The position numbers and the translations under genes are program-made. The notes beneath the pieces are model-generated. The model did no database searches. It was not told the DNA's origin and saw nothing but the letters and a program-made list of their open reading frames with translations. A DNA stretch of 64,000 bases, from assembly GCA_030142905.1 (NCBI GenBank), contig JASJOG010000234.1:146001-210000 (forward strand), in the 5' to 3' direction. Positions 12,488-24,100 of this stretch are shown piece after piece (the stretch's first letter is position 1; each line of letters starts with the position of its first letter). The stretch is from Heliopora coerulea. Lineage: Eukaryota > Cnidaria > Anthozoa > Scleralcyonacea > Helioporidae.

Positions 12488-15330
12488 ATGGCGTCACAAA
12501 ATCCAGACGGTATAATGCTCCGACAGAGTAAATATAAATACACAACACCACCTTGGAAGGACGTTTATCGAAAAGTAGGTTGCTGTGATATAGTTTCAGA
12601 TGTAGAGGTTTTTTAATTCATTCAACAATATTTAGAGTATATGAGAGAAGCTCACTCAAACTCTTACCTCTTCCAAAAAAATAAAAGGAAAGAGAAAAAA
12701 TTAGCTTTATAGTTGTGATATTGACATGAAGTTGAATTGAAATGAGGCATTCTGTGGAGTATTAGCTAGCATGAGCATTCCAAAAATGCTATCAAAATGA
12801 AAATTCCCATGGAAGTGCTACAAAAAGGGATAAATGAAAGAACAAGTGAATGAACAAGTGAATGAATGAATGAATGAACAAATGAAGGAACAAATGAATG
12901 ATTTACTAGATTGATTTGATTTACTAGAGGTGTTTAAAGAGACTTCAAGATGGCCGAGCTAGGCTGGTTGATAGGTTTCGTCAGAAAGATGACACCTCTG
13001 AGAAAAAAAAGAGTGGACTAGTGGAAGAAGTAATGGCTGAAGAATGGGACATATTACGAAGAGAAAAAAATGAACTTCTTTCTTATGATTCACTGAACTA
13101 CAACCCATTTTCAGATGTAGGTATCCACAATATGTTCTGAAGACTTTTTAAGTTATTTAGCATTTCATATTACAAATTGTTAATTATATGTATATTTTCA
13201 TTCATGTCACATCCTTTGATTCTATGTTATAGCTGTAATTATCATTCTTTTTTTGTTGTGTTTTGTTGTAAATTATTATTTCACTCCCTTAGAATGATAG
13301 AAGTGAGGATTTTAACAAAGTTCTTGATATTATGGAGGAAATTCAAAAGGAGCTAATGGCTGAAGGTAATTTGTATTCAAATGTTGGAACATTGATCAAA
13401 GAATGTTTGTTTAAAATTATGCCTCTCAAAATGAGATTTGATGATAATATCAGTTTGCTAGGTCTGATTTGATTTTTCAATCTATGATACATTACACCAA
13501 GTGCATTAACAGTGAGTCATTTGACTCATTTGTGAGTAATTTTGACTATATAGAATATTTAGTTATATTAAGCTATGTTCTCATCTTTCTTTAGAGCAAC
13601 TTTTACTGAAGCAATATGAAGAAAGCTTAAGATTTGAAGAAGAAAGATTATGTGCTGCTATTGAGTGTCTGCACACAGATGATGTTATTTGTCCAATATG
13701 TAAAAAGTAGGAGATGCATTTTTAAGTGAACATAAAATATAAAATTTAAAGGTTTTATTTTATGTAAATGAGATAATCCAAGTCTATCTTTGATGTTATG
13801 AAGTATTATCATTTTAAACTTTGCATGTGTATTCATCTTACTATGATAAACATGGCAAGAAAAAAGCCCACTTTTGCTAACTTAATTTATATTTCAATTG
13901 TATTTCTATAATATGATACAACAAATACTGTATACAAATTCAAATTTCACAATAGAATGTCTTCCCAGCTGTATTACATAGATATGTATTGTTTTTTTTG
14001 TTCTCCAGAAACCCTTTAATGCAAAACAAACAAATATTTTTTTGTTCTTGTGGCATTAGAATTGACACTGAGGTAAAGGTACTCTCTTATACATGCCTTT
14101 GTTAGATGATAATTGTTCATAAATTGTTCCCAATCCTGATCCCAACTGTATTGCTCATCTTCCAAAGGTTTATTAGCAGTTATTTGTATTTCTAGAATGA
14201 TGGGGTAACATTGGAATTTGTCAGAACTCAATTAAAAGGAGCTTTGGAACAGCACAGGTTAAAACATGTAATTTTTGATAAAACAGCAATTTTGTCGTGG
14301 TAACAAATTTAAACACAGTTTTTAAATACGTAGATACCATGGTGAATGGTAATTTAAGATAAAGTAGGAGAAGATGAAGAGTAATATATGCTTTAAAGAG
14401 GTATACACAGTTACCAAAGACTGTTGGATAGTTTACTTCTTAACAGAACTGTTTGAAACTTAAAGAGGTAATATTCTACGTAAAGAATAAGCCTAAAGAA
14501 TCAGAAAAAAGCATGATGCATTTTGGCAGACCACTTATCAAGTGCTATACATCTGCTAACTAAAGAGAAAGAAAGAAACATATCACCTGCTTATATAGTC
14601 TAAAGAAAACTCATGACATCAACCCAACGGAATGTGGGAGGGTCAAAATAGGGATAGTTGGAATTTGTTTTAACACTGATGTTTCGTTGCCATCATGCTA
14701 CATTACCAAAGTGACATATGGCACCTAACAATAAAGAATTTCAATATTTTGAAACAGTTTCATTTTTCCTTTTTTCTAGCAATGATGGTTGTCCATATGA
14801 ACCTGTTTTTAGCATTTCATCACTCCCAGGAATTGGTATCAGCAGTTTGATAATGGGATGCAAGGTAGACCTTGTTTTATTTACGTTTATATAGTTGGCC
14901 AATGAACTTGCATTGTGCGCATTTCCACCCAAAAGTATCATTTTTCTAAACTCAAGAAAACTTAATTGAAACAGTGAAAACGGCATTCTTCTGATCAAAG
15001 TATTTTATTTTGAACTTTCAGTCACCAGGCTGTGACCTTCGTCAGGAAGAAATGAAAAGGTCACAGCCTGGTGACGAAGGTCACAGCCTGGTGATGAAGG
15101 TCACAGCCTGATGAAGGTCACAGCCTGGTGAAGGTCACAGCCTGGTGACCGAAAGCTCGAAATAAAATACTTTGATCAGAAGAATGCTGTTTTCACTGTT
15201 TCAATTATATCTATACCTGATCGTGCTTCATCTATATTTTCAAGAAAACTTGTGTGTAATTTTTGTAACTCCATTGAATATCCAAATTTTAAAATTTTTG
15301 ATTTGTGACAGCAGTTCATTGATTATTCAA

Positions 15331-15367
<37 letters not shown>

Positions 15368-15964
15368 TATTATTTTGTAAACAGAAAATTAATTACTTTA
15401 ATTTAACACAATATGAATAAAATTATGATTTATTTGACAACAGATCATTTCGCTAATGCCAGGTTCGTCGTCTATCATGGGTAGGTCCAGTCCTTCAGGG
15501 CGCAAATGGACAAATTTTGGACGTAATTTTGACCGTTAGTTCTTTTCGGAAACTCTGTCAATCAATCCTACAAGACTTTGAGAATTAGCAAAGTTTTTAA
15601 TTCATTTAGCCTGCCCGTATTGTTATGCAAGTTTATTGCCAACTGGAAACGTTTTAATCGATCTTTTTTGCCGGTCGGCATTAACTAGTGTCGACCGTGG
15701 TACCAACTACTAATGACCGCAGTGGTGACGACAACACTGCTCGATATCTTTCTGTTTTTGTAAACTGGTTTTCCACGAGACAACTTTCATATACTATATG
15801 TGACAATCCAGAGGTAGAAAAAAAAACACAAAACAGAAATATCCCCGCAATTTTTCTTGTCTTCCTGTTGTTGCCTGGTTGGTGAAACGTTTTTATCTTC
15901 TAGTAAAATGTATTTATCGTTCTTCCTTTCTTAGAACTGCGACTTTCTGGCGGTAATTCTGTAG
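12488..15964 (+). CDS. RPAIN: RPA-interacting protein (RPAIN / hRIP)
   Basis: RPAIN binds replication protein A and carries it into the nucleus through importin beta. Eight phase-consistent exons: 12488-12574, 12928-13116, 13293-13365, 13595-13706, 14009-14072, 14196-14257, 14780-14864, 15935-15964, encoding 233 residues (human about 219). The basic N-terminal block (YTTPPWKDVYRK, then RCLKRLQDGRARLVDRFRQ) is the family signature for importin binding. An acidic helical middle follows (EEVMAEEWDILRREK; LLLKQYEESLRFEEERL). The C-terminus is a Cys-rich putative zinc finger: CPICKK, FCSCG, GCPYEP and the final MGCKNCDFLAVIL, matching the human ending CLACDTWAVIL. The start is the first ATG in frame with the conserved block. 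Intron 7 carries a foldback repeat element. The stop is followed by AATAAA at 16375. Confidence 0.95.
12836..12905 (+). repeat. GAAT/GAAC short tandem repeat
   Basis: A roughly 70 bp imperfect tandem of gaatgaat, gaacaagt and gaacaaat in RPAIN intron 1, about 20 bp before exon 2's upstream pyrimidine region. Confidence 0.7.
14963..15207. mobile_element. Foldback element, family C, with internal tandem repeats
   Basis: A 245 bp element in RPAIN intron 7. The arms taattgaaacagtgaaaac and gttttcactgtttcaatta are exact inverses. The similarity extends inward through cttctgatcaaagtatttta. The middle is about five copies of a 15-20 bp unit, ggtcacagcctggtga. One arm plus one internal unit recur at 29002-29095 in SH2B. 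Probably a non-autonomous DNA transposon with an expanded internal repeat. Confidence 0.8.
15331..15362. repeat. (TA)n microsatellite
   Basis: About 16 uninterrupted TA units in RPAIN intron 7. Confidence 0.95.
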
Positions 15965-16374
15965 AAATTTATTCAAGATATATCGCAGGAATCGAAACTA
16001 ACCTCCGCCTGAAAATGCCAGACGAGTATTTAGGAGCTCCAAAAGAAGAACCGAAAGATTTTTCTCTGGGCTGCTGCATACAAATTGCATCCATGTCATC
16101 GCGTTGACATATTACAGTAAAGGTGGTAAGAATTAATATAAAACAATACCTTATTTATTTGCAATCGTTTTGAAAAAACTCATGCAGCTATTTTTGGAGA
16201 TGTATTTGAGGCTGGACAGCTCTTTGAATTGGTACTCAAATACAACGCGAGTCTTGGTCAGGATTACTTTTTCAACTAGAATTTGAATCACGGCGATGCC
16301 TCCGAATTTCAAGAGGAGTAACAATTGTTAAGAAGAAGATAACGGTTGCTTGCTAGAATGCGAAAACTCTTGCA

Positions 16375-16380
16375 AATAAA
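16375..16380 (+). terminator. Polyadenylation signal AATAAA for RPAIN
   Basis: Canonical hexamer about 410 bp after the RPAIN stop, in sense orientation, followed by T- and GT-rich sequence. Confidence 0.6.
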
Positions 16381-18729
16381 GTTATTTTCGTATGTAATTT
16401 TCGTAATGTTGTGAAATAATGTAAGTTATTATTTGTAGTTATTTTGTGTCCACTGAGCTGGTAATGTTTTATATACATTGCTATCATACGAACTCAGTAA
16501 TATTAAGTAATAATGGAGTATGATCACCGCTTGTTGCACGGGTTCACAGGCCTGCGAGGTTACTCCCGGGTGAGACTTGATTCCCTTGGGTTAACTTGTT
16601 GGGGCGTGGGTTAAATAACCCGACCGGGTTGGAGTTAACTTCTAATACAATCGACTGTAATACAATAACCACTTGTACCATTAAACTTGTAATGACACAA
16701 TGAACTTGGAATACATTAACCACTGAAGTGCCGCGTCTTGGACAACGTTTTCTCCTCATCCCTTTAACGGTTTTGACGTTGACATTGGCGTCGCCTTCGT
16801 GTGATCTTAAAGTCCCCAATATTGGAAACCAGGCGAGGAACTTCGCGGGGGATGGGACTTGACTTGTTGGGGCGCCCAGCAACATGGCATACACAAACAA
16901 TGCTATAAAAGTCTACTTTTATATCATTGCTGCGTAGGTAGTGTTTGAACGACGTATAAAAAGACAAGAGTTCTAGAACTACCCAAACTTATGAGCATGG
17001 GTACTAAAGTTCTGAACAAAAGGACTTCGTGAAACATTTTTGTTTGTGTAACACACACCGGAAACGGACCATAGTTTTGATTTTAAACATATAGACATTT
17101 TGAATCGATGCTCGCAGCGATCTGAAAGAGCGTTTTTAGAAGCTTAGCATTCCAGTTATGAGGACAAATCGTTTAATTAACTGGTCCCAACTTGCCTGGT
17201 ATGAACACCGAAAAACCAGATGAGATTAAATTTAGCAACGTGACGAGGCATCAAATCGGGTTATGTTAGTTCACGTCAAGTTACTACGTTACGTTATATT
17301 AAGTCAAGTTAGGTTACTTTCTGGTTTAGACCAGTCTTGGCAAGATTAATTTGTTCAAGTCTGGTCCAGTTCGGTCATTTTGACTTGTATAACATACGGA
17401 CGGCAGTTTTGTCTGCTTTGAGAGTTCAGCTTCCTGTTTTCTCTCATTCGTTCAACCTCCTGACACCATTGCCAGAAATGTACAGATGAAACAAGAAACT
17501 ACATACATGGAAATTGGCCGGCACACAAAATTTATCCGATCGAGAAATTTCAAAACAAATTTGATTTCTTAAACCGTAGGCGAAAAACCGATGCTAAGGG
17601 AACGGAAGGAAGTTCGAAAAACTCTTATAGCGAGACACAGAACAGCCAGACCGAAACAGAAAACTTTGAGGCCTTTTTAAATTCGGTGAAAAGACAATTG
17701 TCGGAACAAAAAAAAGTTGAAATGTTTCAGCTGTAACCCGAAAGGTGGAACAATCGGAACTAAATACAACTCTCTTCCGTTTTTTTTAAAGTAGTTGTGA
17801 TTATTAAAGATGTTATTGATCGCGTGCTGATGAAATAAATGTCATTTTAATTGGTTTACGACGGAAGTAAAGTTCCTACGTTGTTAAGAGGTTTAAGTGT
17901 CTGAGTCTTATGATCGTCAAAGCTTTTCGTGACAGTGATTGAACCTTTAATGCGAAAATTTAACACATTCCCACCATTCGCTTGTTCTGAGCCTGGTTCG
18001 GTCGGTATACCCTGGCAGCTCTAACTTTTTTAAACACGTCCTGAGCACCACAACAAGGAGCCCAGGAGTTTAAGAGAGGGGGACAAAATTTCTAAATTAT
18101 GTGACAAATCGGCGTGCCCATATTGGCGTGTCTGTAAGGATGTCTACCGGCAGGTTAAGATAGGATTCCTAATTAACAGGGAGAGTTTAAATGCAGTACT
18201 CTGCAAAAAAAAACGAACCAACAGGCAGAGTTAGTATTACCGTTAATCTTATACTGCTTCGTTCGAAACTACCTACGTAACACGTAGCATTTTGACGTTG
18301 AACATCCGCCGTTTAGTATTCACCTTCTCATTACTTCCTCGATATTTCGCCCCCTAGCTAAAACTCAAAACATTTAAATCAATATCAAATTTACACATTA
18401 TTGCACAATTTGTATGTTTGGTACGAGCCACAACACGTCTTTTTCGTTTTCTTCTGTCAGAGATTAAAGTTTTCCTTCGGAGCTCGCAATTTTCTGGCAA
18501 CATCAGGTGGGGTGATTATCCCCCGGCATCCCTTCGAGGGAAGACGTTTCGCTGGCCTCAGATTATTATCAGGTGACAACTTCATAATTTCACTCATGTT
18601 AGTTCTTTCTCGGACTCGAACCTTAATCCCCAATCCCATCTCTAACTTTACCCTCGCCTTAGATCAGTCTTTAAACTGAAGTTTCAAGTCAGATTTTGGA
18701 TGAAATGTCAGTCTGAGACCGGCGAAAAT

Positions 18730-18730
18730 C

Positions 18731-18762
<32 letters not shown>
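18730..18762. repeat. Poly-C followed by (CA)n
   Basis: About 17 C followed directly by seven CA units. No gene nearby. Confidence 0.95.
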
Positions 18763-19419
18763 TCAAGCTATGCCAGCGAGTGTACATGACCTCACATGCG
18801 ACGAAACAAGCTACGTCATGTGACAGTGACAGACAAATTTTACAGGGAAGGTTTTCCTGGGTCGTTATACCTCCTTTAAGTTTTCAGTTCTGTTACGCGA
18901 AACTAAAAACGAACTGTTTCCTGTCTGTTGTTTGGGACATTGATTAATTCGTTTCCAAGGTCTTACTTTTTCTAGAATTTGTGGGGTGCATCCAGTCCAG
19001 TCTCGCACCTTGAAAAGATGAATAGCATCAATTGACAAAACGTAGCAAAAAGATGAATATCCTCAATTTAAGGGATATAAAGGGTCTCACATGCGATAGG
19101 TTGTTCCTGAAGTCATAGTTGCGGGGTGAGATGTAGGTTTACCGTAGCCAGGGGGGTATTTTAACCTCTTCCGAGTTTCCCCTGGAATGATGACATTCAT
19201 CTATTTTAGCACATTTTCAAAATTGATGCTATTCATCTTTTCGGGGTTGAGACTGTGTTAGTGGATCGGTGTTACATTACGATTGGAATGAAAGACATGG
19301 TTACGGCGCTCAGTTAACACTTCACTCTGTTTGCATCCTCGAAAAAATATTTACTCACCAGCCAAAAGAATGTTTCCAATGGTAAGAACAATTTTACAAA
19401 ATGAAAAATTATGTCTTTT

Positions 19420-19671
19420 CTCCGGATTGGAGGCGCGTTTTTATCCAATTTAAGTGCACGAGATATTCTCGTGACAACTTAACGCAATCCATGAGGATGG
19501 ATGTGCAGTGTTTCAATTCTATTTCAGAATCATCCTCAGAGTATTATGAAACGAAAACTTCACAATTAACCTACACTGCCGAAGTCAACTGAAAAATGTT
19601 GACTCGAGCGGGATTAGAACTCGCACCTTCGGGATACCGGTCCGCCGCTCTAACTGTTGAGCTATCGAGTC
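19420..19671 (-). mobile_element. tRNA-derived SINE, minus strand
   Basis: The head (19601-19671, minus strand) looks like a tRNA: 5' gactcgatagctcaacagtt with an A-box-like tagctcaac, a B-box-like gagtt-aatccc and a 7 bp closing stem gactcga/tcgagtc. The anticodon stem does not pair fully, so it is not a working tRNA. The body follows on the minus strand down to 19420 and includes ctgaggatgattctgaaata and ttaagttgtcacgagaatat. Matching heads and bodies recur at 62530-62975. Confidence 0.85.
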
Positions 19672-19689
19672 CACAGGGCTTGGTGGGGA

Positions 19690-19797
19690 GTTTTTATCCA
19701 ATTTAAGTGTACGAGATATTCTCACGACAACTTAACGCTATCCACGAGAGGATGTGCAGCGTTTCTATTCTATTTCAGAATCATCCTCAGGGTCGGA
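19690..19797 (-). mobile_element. SINE body fragment
   Basis: A second, headless copy of the body of the neighbouring SINE, starting again at tttttatccaatttaagtg and ending at cagaatcatcctcagg. It suggests tandem insertion or a dimeric element. Confidence 0.8.
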
Positions 19798-20011
19798 TGG
19801 TAAAATCAAGACGCCGTCGGTGCGTTGTTGATCATTTTCGAGTGAAGAAGATCTATGTGGCTTTGAGGAATAAGGGCAAAACGCTGTCACGAATGAGGCT
19901 CACATAAGATTTCCAACAAAAAGGGCCTCGGGAGTCGCGATCCTGGTAAATATGGATTTTCATGAATCTCAGGGACGGTGTAGGCGAGAGGCTGGAGCCC
20001 TTCGCTTTTCG

Positions 20012-20134
20012 CAGAATAACGTTGACATAACTACTTTTCCGAATATTTGTGGTGAAATTTTCTGGGGAAACATCCAAAAGGCTGTATTTGTATCACTAGC
20101 CCCCCCTCCTCGAAATTTTGCTCCGCCACACCTG
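20012..20134 (+). repeat. Dispersed repeat, family D, copy 1
   Basis: About 120 bp sharing long stretches with 50983-51110: ttctggggaaacat, then ggctgt-tttgtatcactagcccccc and gaaattttgctccgcca. Neither copy shows clear termini. Confidence 0.75.
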
Positions 20135-21105
20135 AATCTGTGTAGAGACGTTGCTATAGAAATCAGTTTCCGTCAGGGTTGGGGTTTTTTTTGTTTTTTT
20201 GGGGGGGGTTTTCGGAATGACGAAAGTGGAACTGTCCCACTTTGTACTAATCACGTCGCTGTTTTATTTTCAACGCTAAAGGCGTCGCATATCGCTATTT
20301 GAATTAGTTGTTTTCACGACGTTTTTGACCATTTAAAGGCTGTCTGGTTTCATCACTTTAACCCCTTGAAGTATCTCAATATTGGAATGTCTGGTTGATA
20401 TCATGGCTGACAGTTCAGTTGAAGGGTAACTGGCTGGGTGAACTGTTGAACTGAAGGCCCAGGGTGGATCCAGAATTTTGAGAGGGGGTGGGGTGGGGCA
20501 AAATTTTTTTACGAACTCATTTCCACAATGTGGCATTTTAATGGAAGAATTTTTATGCTGCCGTCCCTTCCCAGTGTTTTTTGAATCTGAATTTCTTGGT
20601 GGTCGGCATGTTTAATGCTTGTGTTTCGTAACCGAGCAAAAAAATCATACAACAACTTATGAAAAAAGGGGGACCGCTCATCCGATGCGTCCCCGCCTAA
20701 ATCCGTCTCGGAGACCCAAATGGGACCTGCCGCGAAGAAACAACTGAGAGCCGTCGTGACTTCGATTTTCACTCGGCAACTACTTTTTCGTCAATAAGAA
20801 ATATTTCTTTACCTTCCGCACTAAATCACGAAGCTTCCGCTCGTTATGGTTTTAGCATTTCTTTTTCTGACGTCATCAGGATTTCCGCTGGCCTAATTTA
20901 TGCGTACCGGAGACGCTTCCTAATTTGATCGTGCTCTGATCGCGCTGAGTTACGAAACACTGATCAGACAAGGAACCGAAATTGACAGTCAAAATAAATA
21001 GAATGATCACTGTGAAAGGCGATTCGGTAGATGTTATTGTAGTGGCGAGTAATCTTTTGTGAAGTCGCGTGCGTTGACATCCTTAACTTGTGGAAGGTGG
21101 TCATC

Positions 21106-24100
21106 ATGTCCACTTTTCAAAACAGCTCGCGAAACGAGTCGAATTTCAACCCAGGCAGATGGGAGGATTTTTGCAGGAAACATGGTGAAACAGCAGCAAA
21201 ACAGTTCGCGCGAGAGGTAAAATACTTCGTCGATAATAATCCGGTATACGATGGCATTAGCTCAGCGAACGTTTTCGCGAGAAAATTCATCGAATATTTC
21301 AACCAGACTTTCAGCGCAGAGCTCCTCAACGTTACTTTGGCTGACTTCAGTGAACCTGAATTACCTGTTAATGCTTTTGCGCCGGATACGAATTGGAATA
21401 CTGGAGTCGCTTCACATTCTCAGCCGAATAGTAGAGACCACAACTCGAATCACAGTCCGAAACCACGGTCTAAATTCAACTTAAGACAGTTTTTTAAACG
21501 TTCTAGTAATGTCGAAGTGTCGGAACATCACCCCAATGGGAGCCATGACATAGGGAAATTGAGCTCACTGACTCAAGCTGTGGACCAGGAAAGGATACGA
21601 AATAAGATTAAAAAGGACGGTATTCTAGATTATCTGGTTAATTTAGACTCTGGTGCCGACCTCGAAGAATTTTTCTGGCAGAAGTGCCGTGTATTACTTT
21701 ACAAAGCACCAGGAGGATACATGCTGGAGTTTTATGCGCCTCCGAAGGTAGGCTGTATGTCCCACACACGTTATTCGTCTGTCACAAAATTTTCGTGAAA
21801 TGGAAATTAAAATTTCCAACCTTTTTTATCTACAGTTTAATATTTACTGTTTATAAAACAGCAGTGGTATTGCACTATAAATATTGCTTCCTTTGAACTT
21901 GTCATTGAACCAACAAATCATTGTGTTCCGTCCTGGTTTTAAGTACAACTTGCCATTTTCCCTACGGATGTGCGCATTTCTCATCATCATTGCACCCGAA
22001 AGACAGCTGTTTATTCAACATACTAATATCTAAAGTGGTAATAGTGGTATAGTCACGCACTTGGTCGAAGATATAAACAAATTGGGAAACAACTCAGCAT
22101 TTACTGTCGTAGTCTTGCACAGTGAACAAAGGTATACTTAAACCAAGGCTAATTGTATGCTTTTGCATAGAGAATTCTACATCGTCCCAATGCGCCTTCT
22201 TTGACTAACCACGGAAACAAATATGTTGAAGATGAATAAATTTGTCGTAATAGCCAGGACGTTTCGTGATATGCAGTGCTTTGCCAGTATTAATATTTAA
22301 TTCAAAAATCTATCTGAATAATGAATTAGTTCATGTCCGTAGGCAAGTTGGTTTAGTTGTGTAAAAGGATATTGGCGTAGTTTGGAAATAGTGAAAATCT
22401 TGTGGGAAAATCTATGGTGTATCGCTAAAGAACTTTCGGACTTCCTATAATGGTATTTTGATGGGATAAAAAAAGGTCATATCCCGTGAAATTTGAACTT
22501 CACCGGTGAATCAAAATATATGGAAGCAAAATAACAGATTAAGTGGTAATCCTGAGTAAAGGCTAATCTGGTTTTGAATTACATGGTCCTGAAACTAGGG
22601 TAACTTACTATTGAAAAATTGTATGCAGAAAAAGTGAAATATTCATAACCAATAAATGTCTTGGGCATAAGCCCCATTCAGCCAAACACCCCCTCATTAT
22701 ATTCAGTTAAGTTTGAAAACATCTGGGTTATTTCTTGTGGAGGAAAACATCAACATTTATGACCAAGAAAACATTAAACCTCAAGATAAATGGAATCAAT
22801 CTAAGATGGTTTGCTACATAATGTCACAGTGCCCATGTTGGTCAAACTTTAACAAAAGAGTCTCATTAATGTCTATCGTATGTGTACCAATATAACCACC
22901 ATAATTTTGACTTTTGACCTTTAAAGCATTGGATGCAAATTTTTTAAACTGCATCAGTATAAGGTAAATAAACTCCCAAAATTAGCATGGAGTTTTTCCT
23001 TGTTAGCAGTTATAGCACCATCTTGTCCTCGGCAGGCTTTAGCCACCGACAAGATGGTGCTATAACTGCTAAGCATTAACCATTTAATGCTCAGGGTTCA
23101 TGCCTCTGATAAGTTAAATTGCCTGGAGTTAGCCATACTAAAATATTAAAGCCTATCCTTGCCCTTAAATGGATTAATGATATAGATATTTTGGCAGATG
23201 TGTCATTTTTCAATAAAATCTTTAAGAACCACCCATTTCCTTCATAATCTACATTTATCTGTATTTTTAGTCACCCAAACCAAAGAATGGAATATTTTGT
23301 TTTTTGATACATGAAGCAAGACCAGCAACAATGTTAGAAATGCCTGAAGGAGAAAATGTTTTTGTAATCAAGGTTTGTTTGTAGCTTTCACATAGTATGA
23401 TGAAATCCCACCATGATGTCAAATTTTTCTGTACCTGCTAGCTATTGTTCTACGTTTTTAATCTTAGGTTTTGGAGTTTAGAAATTTCATTGCATTAAAC
23501 AGCCATTTTCTCAACCAAAGCCATGCCCAGAAATTGTTGATCACAAGGAAAACAGATGATACACAAATACTTGGTTGTAACTTATAGCTTGCTCATTTAT
23601 ACATGTAAGATTAATTCGTGACTGTGCTGTAAATAAGCAAACTGATCACATGCAATAAATGGCACACCTGAAAGACTTCACATTTGCAGTGGCATTGTGA
23701 ATGTAGTCATTACATACAATGTGCTTATACTACTACAGATGGAACAGTGAAATTATTACTATTATTATATCCAGGCTGTCAACAAGAAAGAGTATATGCT
23801 AAAAGCAGTAAACAGATATGATATGGATGAATGGCTTCAAGAAATCTGTTTTTGCATGGAAGAAGACCAAGGACCTCCAACAAGGTACAGTGTTTTAAAA
23901 TTTCTGCACTGGTGCTTCTTTGAGGGGTAGTACTGGCATGGGAGGGATAAAGCTCTTTATTCAGGCAATCAGAAGAAGTTGTGGTACTCATTCATGTGGT
24001 ATCTTGTCAACATGAAATGATCCTTCAACCTATCTGGTTTTAAAGACAAAAATGCTTGATGAAGTTGTTCCAATATCTGTAAAAAACAGATGAAAGCTGG

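Larger units (their letters stand above)
15965..21105. other. RPAIN-SH2B spacer: RPAIN 3' UTR, repeats, SH2B 5' region
   Basis: The RPAIN 3' untranslated region runs to about 16400, with AATAAA at 16375-16380. From 16500 to 19400 there is no supportable gene: the short open frames lack splice-consistent extension or any family I recognise. Then come a poly-C/(CA)n run (18730-18761), a SINE cluster (19420-19797) and a dispersed repeat (20012-20134). The SH2B 5' untranslated region and promoter should lie in roughly the last 500 bp, where CpG density rises. Confidence 0.6.

Noticed and set aside
16544..16967. Overlapping minus-strand open frames (118 and 67 residues)
   Set aside because: No recognised domain, no splice-consistent neighbours, and two overlapping frames compete. 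Could be part of an unrecognised repeat; not called a gene.
21088..21105. Earlier start of SH2B at 21088
   Set aside because: The codon at 21088 is TTG. The first ATG is at 21106 and gives the family-like N-terminus.
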